Shown here: positions 51,590 through 63,700 of the stretch, piece by piece
Position numbering within the stretch: the stretch's first letter is position 1
Layout: each line of letters starts with the position of its first letter
Origin: Megaleporinus macrocephalus
Taxonomy: Eukaryota > Chordata > Actinopteri > Characiformes > Anostomidae
DNA length: 64,000 nucleotides
Assembly (NCBI GenBank): GCA_021613375.1
Contig: CM038716.1
Span: 5,107,684 to 5,171,683, forward strand
Direction: 5' to 3'
Notes under the pieces: model-generated
Told to the model about the DNA's origin: nothing
Seen by the model: only the letters and a program-made list of their open reading frames with translations
Databases searched by the model: none
Made by a program: the position numbers and the translations under genes

Positions 51590-52315
51590 TCCTCCTCAGA
51601 CACTCTCTCACAATCACTCTCTCTCTCACACACACTCACTTTTACAATCATTCTCACTCTCTCTCACACACACACTTTTATATTCATTCTCACTCTCTCT
51701 CACACACACACTTACATTCATTCTCACTCTCTCTCACACACACACTTTTATATTCATTCTCACTCTCTCGGTCACACACAATCTTACATTCATTCTCACT
51801 CTCTCTCACACACACACTTTTATATTCATTCTCACTCTCTCTCACACACTTTTATATTCATTCTCACTCTCTTGGTCACACACAATCTTACATTCATTCT
51901 CACTCTCTCTCACACACACACTTTTACATTCATTCTCACTCTCTCTGTCACACAGTCTTACATTCATTCTTACTCTCTCTCACACACACACTTTTATATA
52001 CATTCTCACTCTCTCGGTCACACCCTCTCTTACATTCATTCTCACTCTCTCTCACACTCATTTTCTCATTCATTCTCACACACGCTCACTCTCTTACAGT
52101 CACTCTTACAAACACTCTTGCACTCTCTCACACACAACCTCACACACTCACTCACATTCACTCTCGCTTTCACTCACTCTCTCACGCTCATTCTCACACA
52201 CACATACCCACTCTCTCACACTCACTATCTTTCACACTCACTCATATACCCATTCACTCTTTTACTTACTTACTCACTCACTCATTCTCTCACACTTACT
52301 TACTAATTCTCTCTT
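51590..52315. repeat. CT/CA-rich tandem repeat (about 35-55 bp units)
   Basis: Units of ATTCATTCTCACTCTCTCTC plus ACACACACACTTTTAT, about 12 copies, then a looser CACTCA/CTCACA tail. All three plus frames stay open for about 250 codons (Ser/His/Thr-rich), a composition effect. The array ends about 190 bp from the exon 1 donor. Confidence 0.95.
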
Positions 52316-52465
52316 ACACTCACTTTATTAGAAACACACCTAGCTTCTACTTCCATTAACCAGCCACTTAATCAGTGTACAGTTTGTAATAGTCAATCCT
52401 GAGCTCTTCATCAGTGATCAGTTTCTGACCCCAGAGCCGCTCATGGCTCAGAGTTTGTATATGTG
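52316..52465 (-). mobile_element. copy of the 42-bp-module dispersed repeat next to exon 1
   Basis: Begins with two modules (CACTTTATTAGAAACACACC, CATTAACCAGCCACTTAATC), followed by CATCAGTGATCAGTTTCTGA and CCCAGAGCCGCTCATGGCTC, the same wording as 21575-21620. Only two modules, so an unexpanded copy about 40 bp from the exon 1 donor. Confidence 0.6.
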
Positions 52466-52501
52466 TATTGGTATTTGTGTGTGTGTGTGTGTGATTCTTC
52501 A

Positions 52502-53511
<1,010 letters not shown>

Positions 53512-55184
53512 TACAGTGCTGTGAAAAGTATTTGCCTCCTGGATATCTTCTATTTTTGAATATTTGTCACACTTCAATTATCAAATGACTTTTAATATTA
53601 GACCAAGTTAATATTAAACCAAGTAAACACAAAGTTTGCTATTATTAAAGAGCCAGTTATGGGTTAATGTATTGGTAGTAATAATTTAGTTAAAATTGTT
53701 AAAATATGGTGAAGATAATTTAGTAAGAATTCATAATTTTTATTTTCTAAAAGGCAGAAATTAGTAATGTTTAAATTTTGAGAACTAATGTTAAACTTTT
53801 CAGAACTTCCTGCTTCTGTCAATAATCTGTTTTTCTTTTCCACTGCTTCCACGTTAAGGCCAGACGGCCGTTAGAGACGGTGGAAGCAACACAGTTTTTT
53901 GACTGAGGCATATAGAGTCCAGTGTAATGTCTAATTTCACGTTTCATAAGTAAACCTTCAAAGAGGATTCGGTCTCACTCGCGTTTTCAAACACTTGTTG
54001 TTATACGGTCAGCAAAGGTGGTACAAAAGAATTTGGAAGAAACAAAGTGCCATTACAAATATAATGGGTTGAATTTCACAAGCCACACCCGGCCATGCTT
54101 ACAGCTGAATCTTGTTGAATAAACATTCAATTAGAACCTGTCTGACATTGTGAAGCACCTACAAGGTTTAAAGAAGCAGCACATGATGCCCCATTCCAAA
54201 GAGATTCAAATACATATGTAAAACTTTGAAATCTACCAGTCTGGAAAGGGTTACAAAGCCATTATAAGACTCTGCAACTTCAGTGAACCACAGTGAGATC
54301 CATTATCCACAAATGGAGAAACAGTGGTGAACCTACCAAATTTTTACCAGAACACATCAACGACTCATCCAAGAGGTCACAAAAGACAAACATCTAAAGA
54401 ACTGCAGACGTGCCTGCCACTTACTTGCCCTGGTTAGTGTCAATGCTAACCAAAGAAACACAAAGGCTCATCTCTCATTTGCCAAAAAAACATCTAGAAG
54501 ACACCCATGGTATAATATATTCTGTGGACTGAATATATTATATTATATAAGGACATGGGTCCCATTGCATTTGGTGTACTACAAGAACAGCAGTCAAACA
54601 TGGTGGTGGTAGTTTGATGGTCCGGGGCTGCTTTGCTTCTACAAGAACTGGACAACTTGTCCTAATTAATAGAACTATAAATTCAGCTTTTTTATCAGAA
54701 AATCCTAAAGAAGAATGTTAACCTGCAGTTTTGTGACCTAATGCTCACTCTCACTTGAGTTACACAGCTTGTCAATGATCTGAAGTACAAAAGTAAGCCC
54801 ACCTCTGAACTAAATGCAGGTTTTGGAGTGACCAAGTCAAAGTCCTAACTAGAGTTTCATTGAGACATTGTGGCAAGACTTTACACAAGCAGTTCATACA
54901 CAAAAACCCTGGAATTTAGCTGAATTAAAACAATTCTGTAAACAAGAGTGGCCTAACATGCCTCTACAATGATGCACTCATCACAAATTATCACAAGCGT
55001 TTGATTGCATTTGCAATTGAGAGTGCAAAACCTCTTGGAATAATCATTTAAGAGCTGTATTTTGTGTGAGAGATTTGTATACTGTTTTTTTAATCTTCTA
55101 TTAAAACTGGTTTGATGATTTGAAACATTTAAATGTGACAGATAAAAATAGAATAAAGGGGAAAATATTTTTTTCACACCACTA
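53512..55184 (+). pseudogene. decayed Tc1/mariner element, about 1.67 kb
   Basis: The left end TACAGTGCTGTGAAAAGTAT and the right end TTTTTTCACACCACTATA are inverted repeats bounded by TA. The interior retains Tc1 transposase phrases in shifted plus-strand frames: SGKGYKAIIRLCNF-like at about 54240, and HGGGSLMVRGCFAS at 54600-54640 after the lost first Asp region. Many stops and indels. About 370 bp near 53640-54010 do not look like Tc1 and may be an extra insertion. Lies in the 5' UTR intron of grm5. Confidence 0.8.
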
Positions 55185-55307
55185 TAATTATTAAGGCCAC
55201 TGCAGATACAGTTAAATGACTTGGTTTGAAAAGATACATTGAATATAGAACAGTGCAGTTAAATGTAATAGTGAGGCTAAAGTTAATTATAAGTCAGATT
55301 TATGATA
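55185..55307. other. short unique spacer
   Basis: AT-rich, nothing recognised. Confidence 0.4.
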
Positions 55308-56035
55308 ATATTGTGATAATAGTGATGAAGGTGATTTTGATAATGATGAAGTGATAATGTTAATGGTGATAGTGATGTAATGATGAGGATGATGATGATG
55401 TAATAATGATGGTGATTGTAATGACTGTAAAGCGATGAAAGTGAAAAAGGTGATGCTGGTTATGTTGATGGTGATAGTGATGACTGATGCTGCTGCTAAT
55501 AGTGACAGTGATGTCACTATAATGATAGCAATAGTGATAATGTCAGATGTAATGGTGATGACGTTGCTGGTAACGGGAATGTTGGTCATAGTGATGAGAG
55601 TGATGATGGTGGTGATAGAAATAAGGGTAATGATGATAATGGTGATATCATGATGTTGAAGTTAATGGTGATAATAATAAAGCTGATGACGATGAGGATG
55701 GTGACAGTTATGATATTGATGGTAATGATGGTAATGCTAATAGTGGTGACAGTGACGTTAATAACAATGATGATAATGATGATGATAGTGATAATGTTGA
55801 TGTGGTAGTGATGATGGTGATGATGTTGATGTAATGGTGATTTATGATAATGACTGTGATCACAGTGATGGTATTAAATCCAATGACAAATGAAGCCGAT
55901 GATGATGATAATGTTGATGGTATTAATAATATAGGTGGTGATGATGATGGTGACAGTGATGATGGTAATGATGATGACGTTGATGATAGTAATGCTGATA
56001 GTGGTGGGAGTGGTGATAATGATGGTAGGAATGTT
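55308..56035. repeat. ATG/GAT-type triplet repeat, second copy
   Basis: About 720 bp of imperfect GATGATGGTGAT-like repeat with GATAATGATG and GTGACAGTGATG subtypes. Similar in composition to 33930-34350. Frames of Asp/Gly or Ile/Val/Met peptides are artefacts. Confidence 0.93.
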
Positions 56036-56075
56036 GAGATGTGTATGTTCTGTTGGCGTTATGCTCCTCACACAC

Positions 56076-56249
56076 CTTTCAGGGAAGCGGTTGCCGTGGG
56101 AATGTACAGGTGAGGTCACCGGTAAAGCCAAAATCCTGCAGCTCCTGCACTTGCTGGAGTCTCCGTGACAACTGGGACCAGGACATGGGGTCGTTGCTAT
56201 GGCAACCTCTGGATGGGGAGGTAAGGTTTGTGATGATCGTCTTCATAAC
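56076..56249 (-). other. candidate 5' UTR exon of grm5 (hypothetical)
   Basis: A 174-bp non-repetitive segment in a repeat-rich setting. On the minus strand it is preceded by an acceptor-like TTTGTTTTTCAAG (AG at 56251-56250) and followed by a donor-like GAAAGGTGTGTGAG (GT at 56075-56074). It lies about 2.9 kb upstream of the first coding exon. On the plus strand an alternative exon (56083-56220, CAG before, GTAAGG after) is also possible, so the call is weak. Confidence 0.25.
56193..56206. promoter_or_regulatory. palindromic RFX X-box-like motif
   Basis: GTTGCTATGGCAAC is a near-perfect palindromic match to the X-box bound by RFX factors. A half-site-like GGTTGCCGTGGGAA lies about 100 bp to the left (56089-56102). 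It is in the same non-repetitive island as the candidate 5' exon. Function is inferred from motif only. Confidence 0.45.
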
Positions 56250-56635
56250 CTTGAAAAACAAACACACACATACACATGCACGTGTATCAGAATTTTAACA
56301 ATCCAATTAAAACTGTAAACTTGGTGAATTTAAATATCTCATTTAACACTTTGTCCAACTGCTGGTTAGAGAAAGCCAAGTCCAAGCCACAAATAGACAA
56401 ACTGGGTATCGACCTAGTATCATCCTCTCAAACTCAGAGCAACAGCAGCAATAAGAACTCCATCAGAGCCTCAGGAAGAAGCACTGAGCTACAATTTTGG
56501 AACAAATTCCTAGCCGTCTAATCAATTATCGATCTATTATTAACAGATTTGAAATCTGATAATTGATCCTTGTTATGAAAATCCCCACTATTACTCTTAA
56601 CTGTGTAAAACAGGCTGATTTCTTATATAACTATG
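56250..56635. other. intron or 5' flank without recognised gene
   Basis: Unique-looking. An open frame at 56276-56521 is not similar to anything I recognise. Confidence 0.4.
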
Positions 56636-56675
56636 GCTGAATATATATATATGCACAGGAAACGTCAACATCCCT

Positions 56676-56680
<5 letters not shown>

Positions 56681-56744
<64 letters not shown>
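56681..56744. repeat. (TA)n microsatellite
   Basis: About 32 TA units. Confidence 0.95.
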
Positions 56745-56745
<1 letters not shown>

Positions 56746-57865
56746 CTTATATAATATAGGCAATTATGTTCCTATTTCATTTAGAAAAGTATCATTCAGA
56801 AACAACAGGTCACCCTGTTACACATTAAATAAAAGAAAATCTGTTGTTACAGCTTATATACAGCTTGGGTGTGTAATAGTAATAGTCCTACGGTAACAGT
56901 GAGCATTATCATCTGTAGTTACAGTGTGCTTAACATGTAACTACACAGTTATTAACATTATAACACAGGGCCAAAATAATAAAGACGCCCTTTTCTGAGG
57001 CAGGGTTGACTTCAGACTGTTGCTGTTCCTCTGAGAGCTCAGAGTGAGAACAGCTCACTGAGTCGCTTCAGCAGCTGAAGCCGATGTGAGAACAGGAAGG
57101 ACGGTGAAGGACAGATCCATCTTCACAGCTTTCCATGTTGAACAGGAGTGAGAAACCAGGCACACAAAAGAGCAAAGAACTGCTGCCTGGAACTGTTCCC
57201 TCGTTTCCACCACCAGAACTTGAAAAGCCCGTTGACCCCATAGCTCTCCAAGTTATTACCAGCTATGGATTATGCGATGCGACACATTTTAATCCTGCCT
57301 TTAAAAACGTTGCATGTAAGTCTACATTTCGTTCTAAACCGCGTCGCCGCAGCATCTCGCCCACTCACAGCTGTTTCTGCCATTTCTTCAAATGGTTTGC
57401 GCTGCGTGCGAAGCACTGTGGGTGCATTTCTCAACCGCATCCGAAGCAAACACGAGAGCTTGCAGTGACGTAGCGGCGGAGATAAACAGCCGCCCTCGAC
57501 TGCCTCTGCGACTCTCGGGTTGTCAGTTGCAGGATGGAGGACTGCGGTCACTCCAGTTTTAACATCGTATGGTGGCTGGTGGCCTGGAGAGGTGGGTCTG
57601 GAACTCGAACAACACCACTGACTAGGTGTACTTGGTTGTGCCCTTGGGCGAGGCACTGCCTCAGGCGGCTCTGCTCTGCTGGCGACACTGTGCTGCTGCC
57701 AGGCTGAGCAGCAAAACGACAAATTTCCCTTGTAGGACCGATTCATTGCATAACAGACATGAATTTTGGAGAAAATATATAATTTTACACTCTATGTTTA
57801 ACTTTTAGCAGCTGATATGAAAATCTACAGCTTTAAGTTATTCCATCTATCTATCTGCTCTGTTA
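56745..57865. other. unique region with a GC/CpG-richer island (about 57260-57720)
   Basis: Between 57260 and 57720 CpG density is visibly higher than in the surroundings (for example CCGCGTCGCCGCAG, GACGTAGCGGCGGA). A 158-codon minus-strand frame (57746-57270) and overlapping plus frames are open but match no family I recognise. Phrases such as CAGTGCCTCGCCCAAGGGCA look like a fish retro-element. Candidates: a CpG-island promoter for an upstream grm5 exon, or a young GC-rich transposable element. Confidence 0.35.
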
Positions 57866-57879
57866 TGATTCAGTATATC

Positions 57880-58165
57880 CTTTATTTCTCTCTCTCCAGC
57901 CCTTTATTCCCCCATCTTGTTTTGTGTCTCTCTTACTCTGTTCCTTCTCTCTATCACTCTCTCTCTCTGTCTCATTATATTCTTACACACTCTTTCTCTT
58001 TCATTCTATTCCTACACACTCTCTCTTGTTCTATTCCTTCATTCTTTTTTATTCTATTTATCTTTCTCTTGCACTCTCCTGTTGTGTTCCCTCTCTCTCA
58101 CTTCTCTCACCATGTCTCTCTCTCTCTTATCTCTCTCTCTTTTTTCTCTCCCTCTCTTGCTATAC
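57880..58165. repeat. CT-rich low-complexity region
   Basis: Pyrimidine-rich plus strand with TCTCTC runs and no regular unit. Confidence 0.85.
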
Positions 58166-58177
58166 ATACATATATAT

Positions 58178-58428
<251 letters not shown>

Positions 58429-58855
58429 GGAGAGAAGAGAGAGAGCTTTTTCATTATTGTCAATCTCAGACTCGGCAGCAAGTCTCATTTCTCATTCTCC
58501 CGTCTGTGTTAGTGTTTACCCGCTGCCGAGGGTCAGCTGGTCATCAGAAACAGCCATTCACTCTCCATTCAGAGCATGTTTCCATTCAGAAAAACATTCC
58601 ACTCGTGCAGCTCTGCTCCGGCTGCGGCAGGCAGAGAGACCATCACTGAATCGAAGACTGAAGTGTGTTTCATTTGGCTTATTTAGCCCTAAATGATTTA
58701 AGAGAAGAGTCTGCAGGTCTGGACCTCAACCAGACGCTTACTCTCCGCTCACAATCAGATTCAATTATTTATTGCTTTCTGACTGGCCTCGGTCAGACAA
58801 TTACAGAGCTGTAAGTGATCACCTGCTGCAGCTGTACAGCTCATATCTACTCTAC

Positions 58856-58895
<40 letters not shown>

Positions 58896-59005
58896 AGCCA
58901 TAGAGACACCTTCTGTCTCATGAACATCAAACAGTTCAGTCCACAACTCAGGCTTGTCAGCTGTTTAATATACATAACAGTAACTGCGGTCTACACTGTT
59001 TATAT
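58429..59005. other. unique-looking sequence with a short (GA)n
   Basis: (GA)n at 58857-58891. The rest, including 58480-58680, is non-repetitive. No exon was recognised. Confidence 0.45.
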
Positions 59006-59975
59006 TTCAGTTGTACAATCTGATTGGTTGTTCTGATTCTAAAGTCTGTTTGGCTATCCTGGTTAAAAATTTTGATTGGTCATTTTAGTTCTAACATCTA
59101 ATTGGTCATTCTGCGTCTAATATCTGATTGGTTATCCGTGTTATGTTGTGTTTCAAATTCCTCATTTGTTATTCTGCTTCAACAATTTGATTAGTTGTTC
59201 TGGTTCTTATGTCCGATTGGGCAGTCTGGTTTTTAATGTCTGATTGGTCATTCTGGTTCAAAATCTAATTGGATTGGTGTTGGTTCTAATGTCTAATTAG
59301 CTATTCTTGTTCTAAAGTCTGATTGTCTGTGTTGGTTCTAATGTCTAATTAGCTATTCTTGTTCTAAAATCTGATTGGCTGCGTTGGTTCTAATTTCTAA
59401 TTGGTTATTCTTGTTCTAAATTCTGATTGACTGTGTTGGTTCTAACGTCTGATTACTTCTATTCTAGTTCTAAAATCTAATTTACTGTTCTGGTTCTAAA
59501 ATCTGATAAATTGTTCCAGTTTTAAAATTTTGATTGGTTGTTCTCGTTCTGAAATCTGATTCCTCTAACATGTAAATGATTTCTCCAGTATAATTTCTGT
59601 ATTCAGGGTATTATAAAATCAGTACTATTTACATTTACTGAATCATTTCCTTAAAAAAATTAAAAATGGGGTCAAATGTAAAAGACGGAATGTGAGCTCA
59701 GAGACTTCAGCCCCTTTTGGAAAAGTGTAAAAATGTCAAAAATCTAATTGGATTGTTGATGGTTCTAATGTATAATTAGCTATTCTTGTTCTAAAATCTG
59801 ATTGGCTGTGTTGGTTCTAACATCTGATTACTTCTATTCTAGTTATAAAATCTGATTTACTGTTCTGGTTCTAAAACCTGACTGATTGTTCCAGTGTTAA
59901 AAAAATTATTGGATGTTTCAGGTTCTGAAATCTGATTCCTCTAACATGTAAATGATTCCTCCAGTATAATTTTAA
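59006..59975. repeat. about 25-bp TCTGATTGGTTATTCTGGTTCTAAA minisatellite, partly duplicated
   Basis: Degenerate units of TCTGATTGGTTATTCTGGTT plus CTAAA, which contain inverted CCAAT (ATTGG). A longer stretch (59400-59720) recurs at 59800-60085, with shared phrases GATTACTTCTATTCTAGTT, TCTGATTCCTCTAACATGTA and AATGTGAGCTCAGAGA. That is a roughly 360-bp direct duplication. Confidence 0.88.
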
Positions 59976-60171
59976 AATCAGTACTACTTACATTTACTTA
60001 ATCATTTCCTTAAAAAAATAAAATATGGGGTCAAATGTAAAAAACGGAATGTGAGCTCAGAGATTTCAGCCCCTTTCAGAGGAGACATTACTGTGGAATA
60101 AAAAGCTACTGTCTGTTAACACATGGTCGTAGTTCAGATCCCTCTACAGCACCACACAGAGGCCTTACTGA

Positions 60172-60690
60172 TAGGGTTGGGCGATATGGCCCTACACTAA
60201 TATCACGATATTTCATGGTATTTTTGGGATAACAATACTCTTGGCGATATGACAAAACATTGAATTAAAAAAAAATATTTCAAGAATACACTATTGCAAC
60301 AAAATGAAAATGTTATTTTATTATTGCCTACAATATGATATGGCACACCCCTAACTGAGATATTAAAAAATACAAGAATTTTCATCAGATTGTAAAAGAA
60401 GTCAATGATCCAGAATGTCACAATACTAAATAATCCACTCCAAATATCTCCATATATCCAGGACTGAAGTAAAATGAATGATACTGGACAGATAAAAACT
60501 GTCTCTAGTAGATATATAATGGGGAAATGAGAAAAGTGTGAATTTTTCTTTTGCTAAAAACAGTAACAAAGTAGTATCCTGATGTGATAATTAGGGATGG
60601 GTGCTATGGCTCGATATTTAAGGGTATAATATCGTTCACGATATTAAAAAATGTTGGCCATACTGTTGTGTACGATACGGCACATCCCTA
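60172..60690. mobile_element. composite hAT-type MITE with 8-bp target duplication
   Basis: The outer ends TAGGGTTGGGCGATATGGCC and GGCACATCCCTA are inverted repeats. They are flanked by perfect 8-bp direct repeats CTTACTGA (60164-60171 and 60691-60698), the hAT hallmark. Two inner ends of the same kind are present: ATATGGCACACCCCTA (to about 60354) and TAGGGATGGGTGCTATGG (from about 60593). So two MITE-like halves flank about 240 bp. No transposase frame. Confidence 0.75.
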
Positions 60691-60891
60691 CTTACTGAGC
60701 ACCTGCAGCATTTACGGTTGCAAAACAACATGCTAATCCTCAGAGGTATGATTAAACCACAATCACTCCGTCACCACACTGAGGTCACCTTAATGTCTAT
60801 CCATCGATCTTTGCTCCATTAATTTCTTTGTCATTTCTCTCTCACCTTTCATTCATCCTGCCATCTGTCTTTCTCTATTTCTTCTCTCTAC

Positions 60892-61084
60892 CTACATAGA
60901 TACATACATAGATACATAGATACATACATACACACATACATACATACATACATACATACATGCATACATACATGCACACATACAAACATACATACATACA
61001 TACATATATACATGTATACATACATACACACATACAAACATACATACATACATACATACATACACACATACATATATACATATC
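60892..61084. repeat. (CATA)n tetranucleotide repeat
   Basis: About 45 ATAC/ACAT units with CACA and GATA interruptions. Frames of Tyr/Met/Cys/Val repeats on the minus strand are artefacts. Confidence 0.95.
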
Positions 61085-61260
61085 GTTGCTGTCCAATGAA
61101 AATCAGGTGTCTCCAAACTGGTAACTTTGAGAGGCCAAAAACTGTCTTCACTTTCAATGGAAGTCAGTGGAACCAGAATTTTTTCCAAGCCATTTTGGAG
61201 CATTTCTATTGGTCCATACATCATGAAATTGTCCCACAATGTAAACAGCAGCTGCTGCAT
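61085..61260 (+). mobile_element. dispersed TTGCTGTCCAATG repeat, copy 2
   Basis: Same family and orientation as 37770-37975: TTGCTGTCCAATGAAAATCA, TTTTTTCCAAGCCATTTTGG and CATTTCTATTGGTCCATACA. Confidence 0.7.
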
Positions 61261-61925
61261 TTAATTGGTGTTGAAAAATAGAAATCGATATTGTCACTGT
61301 CAATGGTATTCTTTAATTCTAATGTAAGAAGAGCATTTTTATTGGTTCATTTATCATGAATTTTTTACATAAAGTGATCATGAAATGCATATATACAGTA
61401 TATGTAGATACATATGTGTGTGTGTATTCTTTTTCTCTCTCTGTCTCTATTCCTTCTCTCCTTCTCTCTCTATGTGTCTCTGTCTATGTTTCTCTCTCAG
61501 TGATGGTGATGTATGTGTTCAGTGGTGGAGGACTCTATTGATCAGGCTGTATAAATTCTCCTCTTTTAGCTGAACGGCAATTCGCCACTCAGACGCCAAA
61601 CCACAGATTGGACGCGCCGCTCGTTAAAGTGTTTTATATTCTTTCCATTAGAGGAAGTATGTGTGTGTGTGCCTGTGTGTGTGTTGTCTCTCTGTAATAA
61701 ATGCGAGACAAGAGCAGAATAGGAATCAAACACAAAACAGACCGTCCACTGTGTCATGCTCTAATAAAGTGACCCAGCAAAAATATTAAATGACTGCCAC
61801 ACAGATCAGGGATCACGACTGATAATCCCTTCCTCCAAAAGCAGCATCACCACCCCAGCATTCCTCCGTTAACAGGAAGCCAACGAGAGAGATCAGACAC
61901 GAACGACCTTGCGATAGGTCAGCAG
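61261..61925. other. unique-looking sequence
   Basis: A CT-rich patch at 61431-61500 and short (TG)n at 61660-61684. No exon was recognised. Confidence 0.45.
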
Positions 61926-63700
61926 TGCTGTGACAGGAAATCTTAACTAGAGCTGCTCACAAAGCTCAAAACATTAACAAAGACTGTTCATCAATCTCAA
62001 AACAATCACTAGAGCTGTTCACAGAGCTTAATACATTAACAAAGACTGTTCATCATTCTCAAAACAATCACCAGAGCTGTTTGCAAAGCTCAAAACATTA
62101 ACAAAGACTGTTCATCATTCTCAAAACAATCACCAGAGCTGTTCACAGAGCTTAATACATTAACAAAGACTGTTCATCATTCTCAAAACAATCACCAGAG
62201 CTGTTTGCAAAGCTCAAAACATTAACAAAGACTGTTCATCATTCTCAAAACAATCACCAGAGCTGTTCACAGAGCTTAATACATTAACAAAGACTGTTCA
62301 TCATTCTCAAAACAATCACCAGAGCTGTTTGCAAAGCTCAAAACATTAACAAAGACTGTTCATCATTCTCAAAACAATCACCAGAGCTGTTCACAGAGCT
62401 TAATACATTAACAAAGACTGTTCATCATTCTCAAAACAATCACCAGAGCTGTTCACAAAGCTCAAAAGATTAACAAAGACTGTTCATCATTCTTATAACA
62501 ATCATCAGAGCTCTTCACAAAGCTCAATACATTAATAAAGACTGTTCATCATTCTCAAAACAATCACCAGAGCTGTTCACAAAGCTCAAAAGATTAACAA
62601 AGACTGTTCATCATTCTTATAACAATCATCAGAGCTCTTCACAAAGCTCAATACATTAATAAAGACTGTTCATCATTCTCGAAACAATAATCAGAGCTGT
62701 TCACAAAGCTCAATGCATTAATAAAGACTGTTCATCATTCTCAAAACAATCACCAGAGCTGTTCGCAAAGCTCAATACATTAACAAAGACTGTTCATCAT
62801 TCTCAAAACGATCATCAGAGCTGTTCACAAAGCTCAATACATTAACAAAGACTGTTCGTCATTCTTAAAACAATCATTAGAGCTGTTTACAAAGCTCAAT
62901 GCATTGATAAAGACTGTTCATCATTCTCAAAACGATCATCAGAGCTGTTCACAAAGCTCAATACATTAACAAAGACTGTTCATCATTCTTAAAACAATCA
63001 TCAGGGCTGTTCACAAAGCTTAAAACATCAATACTGTTCATCATTCTCAAAACAATTACCAGAGCTGTTTCCAAAGCTCAATGCATTAATAAAGACTGTT
63101 CATCATTCTCAAAACAATCATCAGAGCTGTTCACAAAGCTCAATACATCAGTACTGTTCATCATTTTCGAAAAAATCACCAGAGCTGTTCACAAAGCTCA
63201 ATACATCAGTACTGTTCATCATTCTCAAAACAATCACCAGAGCTGTTCATAAAGCTTAATACAGCAATAGACTGTTCATCATTCTCAAAACAGTCACCAG
63301 AGCTGTTCACAAAGCTCAAAAGATTAACAAAAAGCATTCATCATTCTCAAAATAATCACCAGAGCTCTTCATAAAGCTCAATACATTAACAAAGACTGTT
63401 CATCATTCTCAAAACAATCATCAGAGCTGTTCACAAAGCTCAATACATTAATAGAGACTGATGCAATAACTAGAGCTGTTCATAAAGCTTAATACATTAA
63501 CAAAGACTATTCATCATTCTCGAAACCACAACCGCAGCTGTACACAGAGCTCAATACTTTAACAACGACTGTTCATCATTCTCAAAACAATCACCAGAGC
63601 TGTTCACAGAGCTTAATACATTAACAAAGACTGTTCATCATTCTCAAAACAATCACCAGAGCTGTTTATGAAGCTCAAAACATCAATAAAAAATGTTTGT
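61926..63700. repeat. 62-bp minisatellite with 124-bp dimers (about 29 copies)
   Basis: Unit: CAATCACCAGAGCTGTTCAC AAAGCTCAATACATTAACAA AGACTGTTCATCATTCTCAA AA (62 bp). From about 62000 to 62450 two subtypes alternate (TTCACAGAGCTTAATACATT versus TTTGCAAAGCTCAAAACATT), giving very homogeneous 124-bp dimers. Later copies are monomeric, and some lack AACAAAGA. Degenerate copies run to the window end. Confidence 0.96.

Noticed and set aside
51538..52359. Three overlapping plus-strand frames of about 250-270 codons rich in Ser, His, Thr
   Set aside because: All three frames of a CT/CA repeat are open at once, which is a composition effect and not coding constraint.
56083..56220. Plus-strand exon with CAG acceptor and GTAAGG donor
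   Set aside because: No plus-strand gene is otherwise visible. Kept only as an alternative to the minus-strand candidate 5' UTR exon.
57270..57746. 158-codon minus-strand frame as a new gene
   Set aside because: No recognisable domain, and overlapping frames are open on the plus strand in the same GC-rich patch. Listed as an unexplained island instead.
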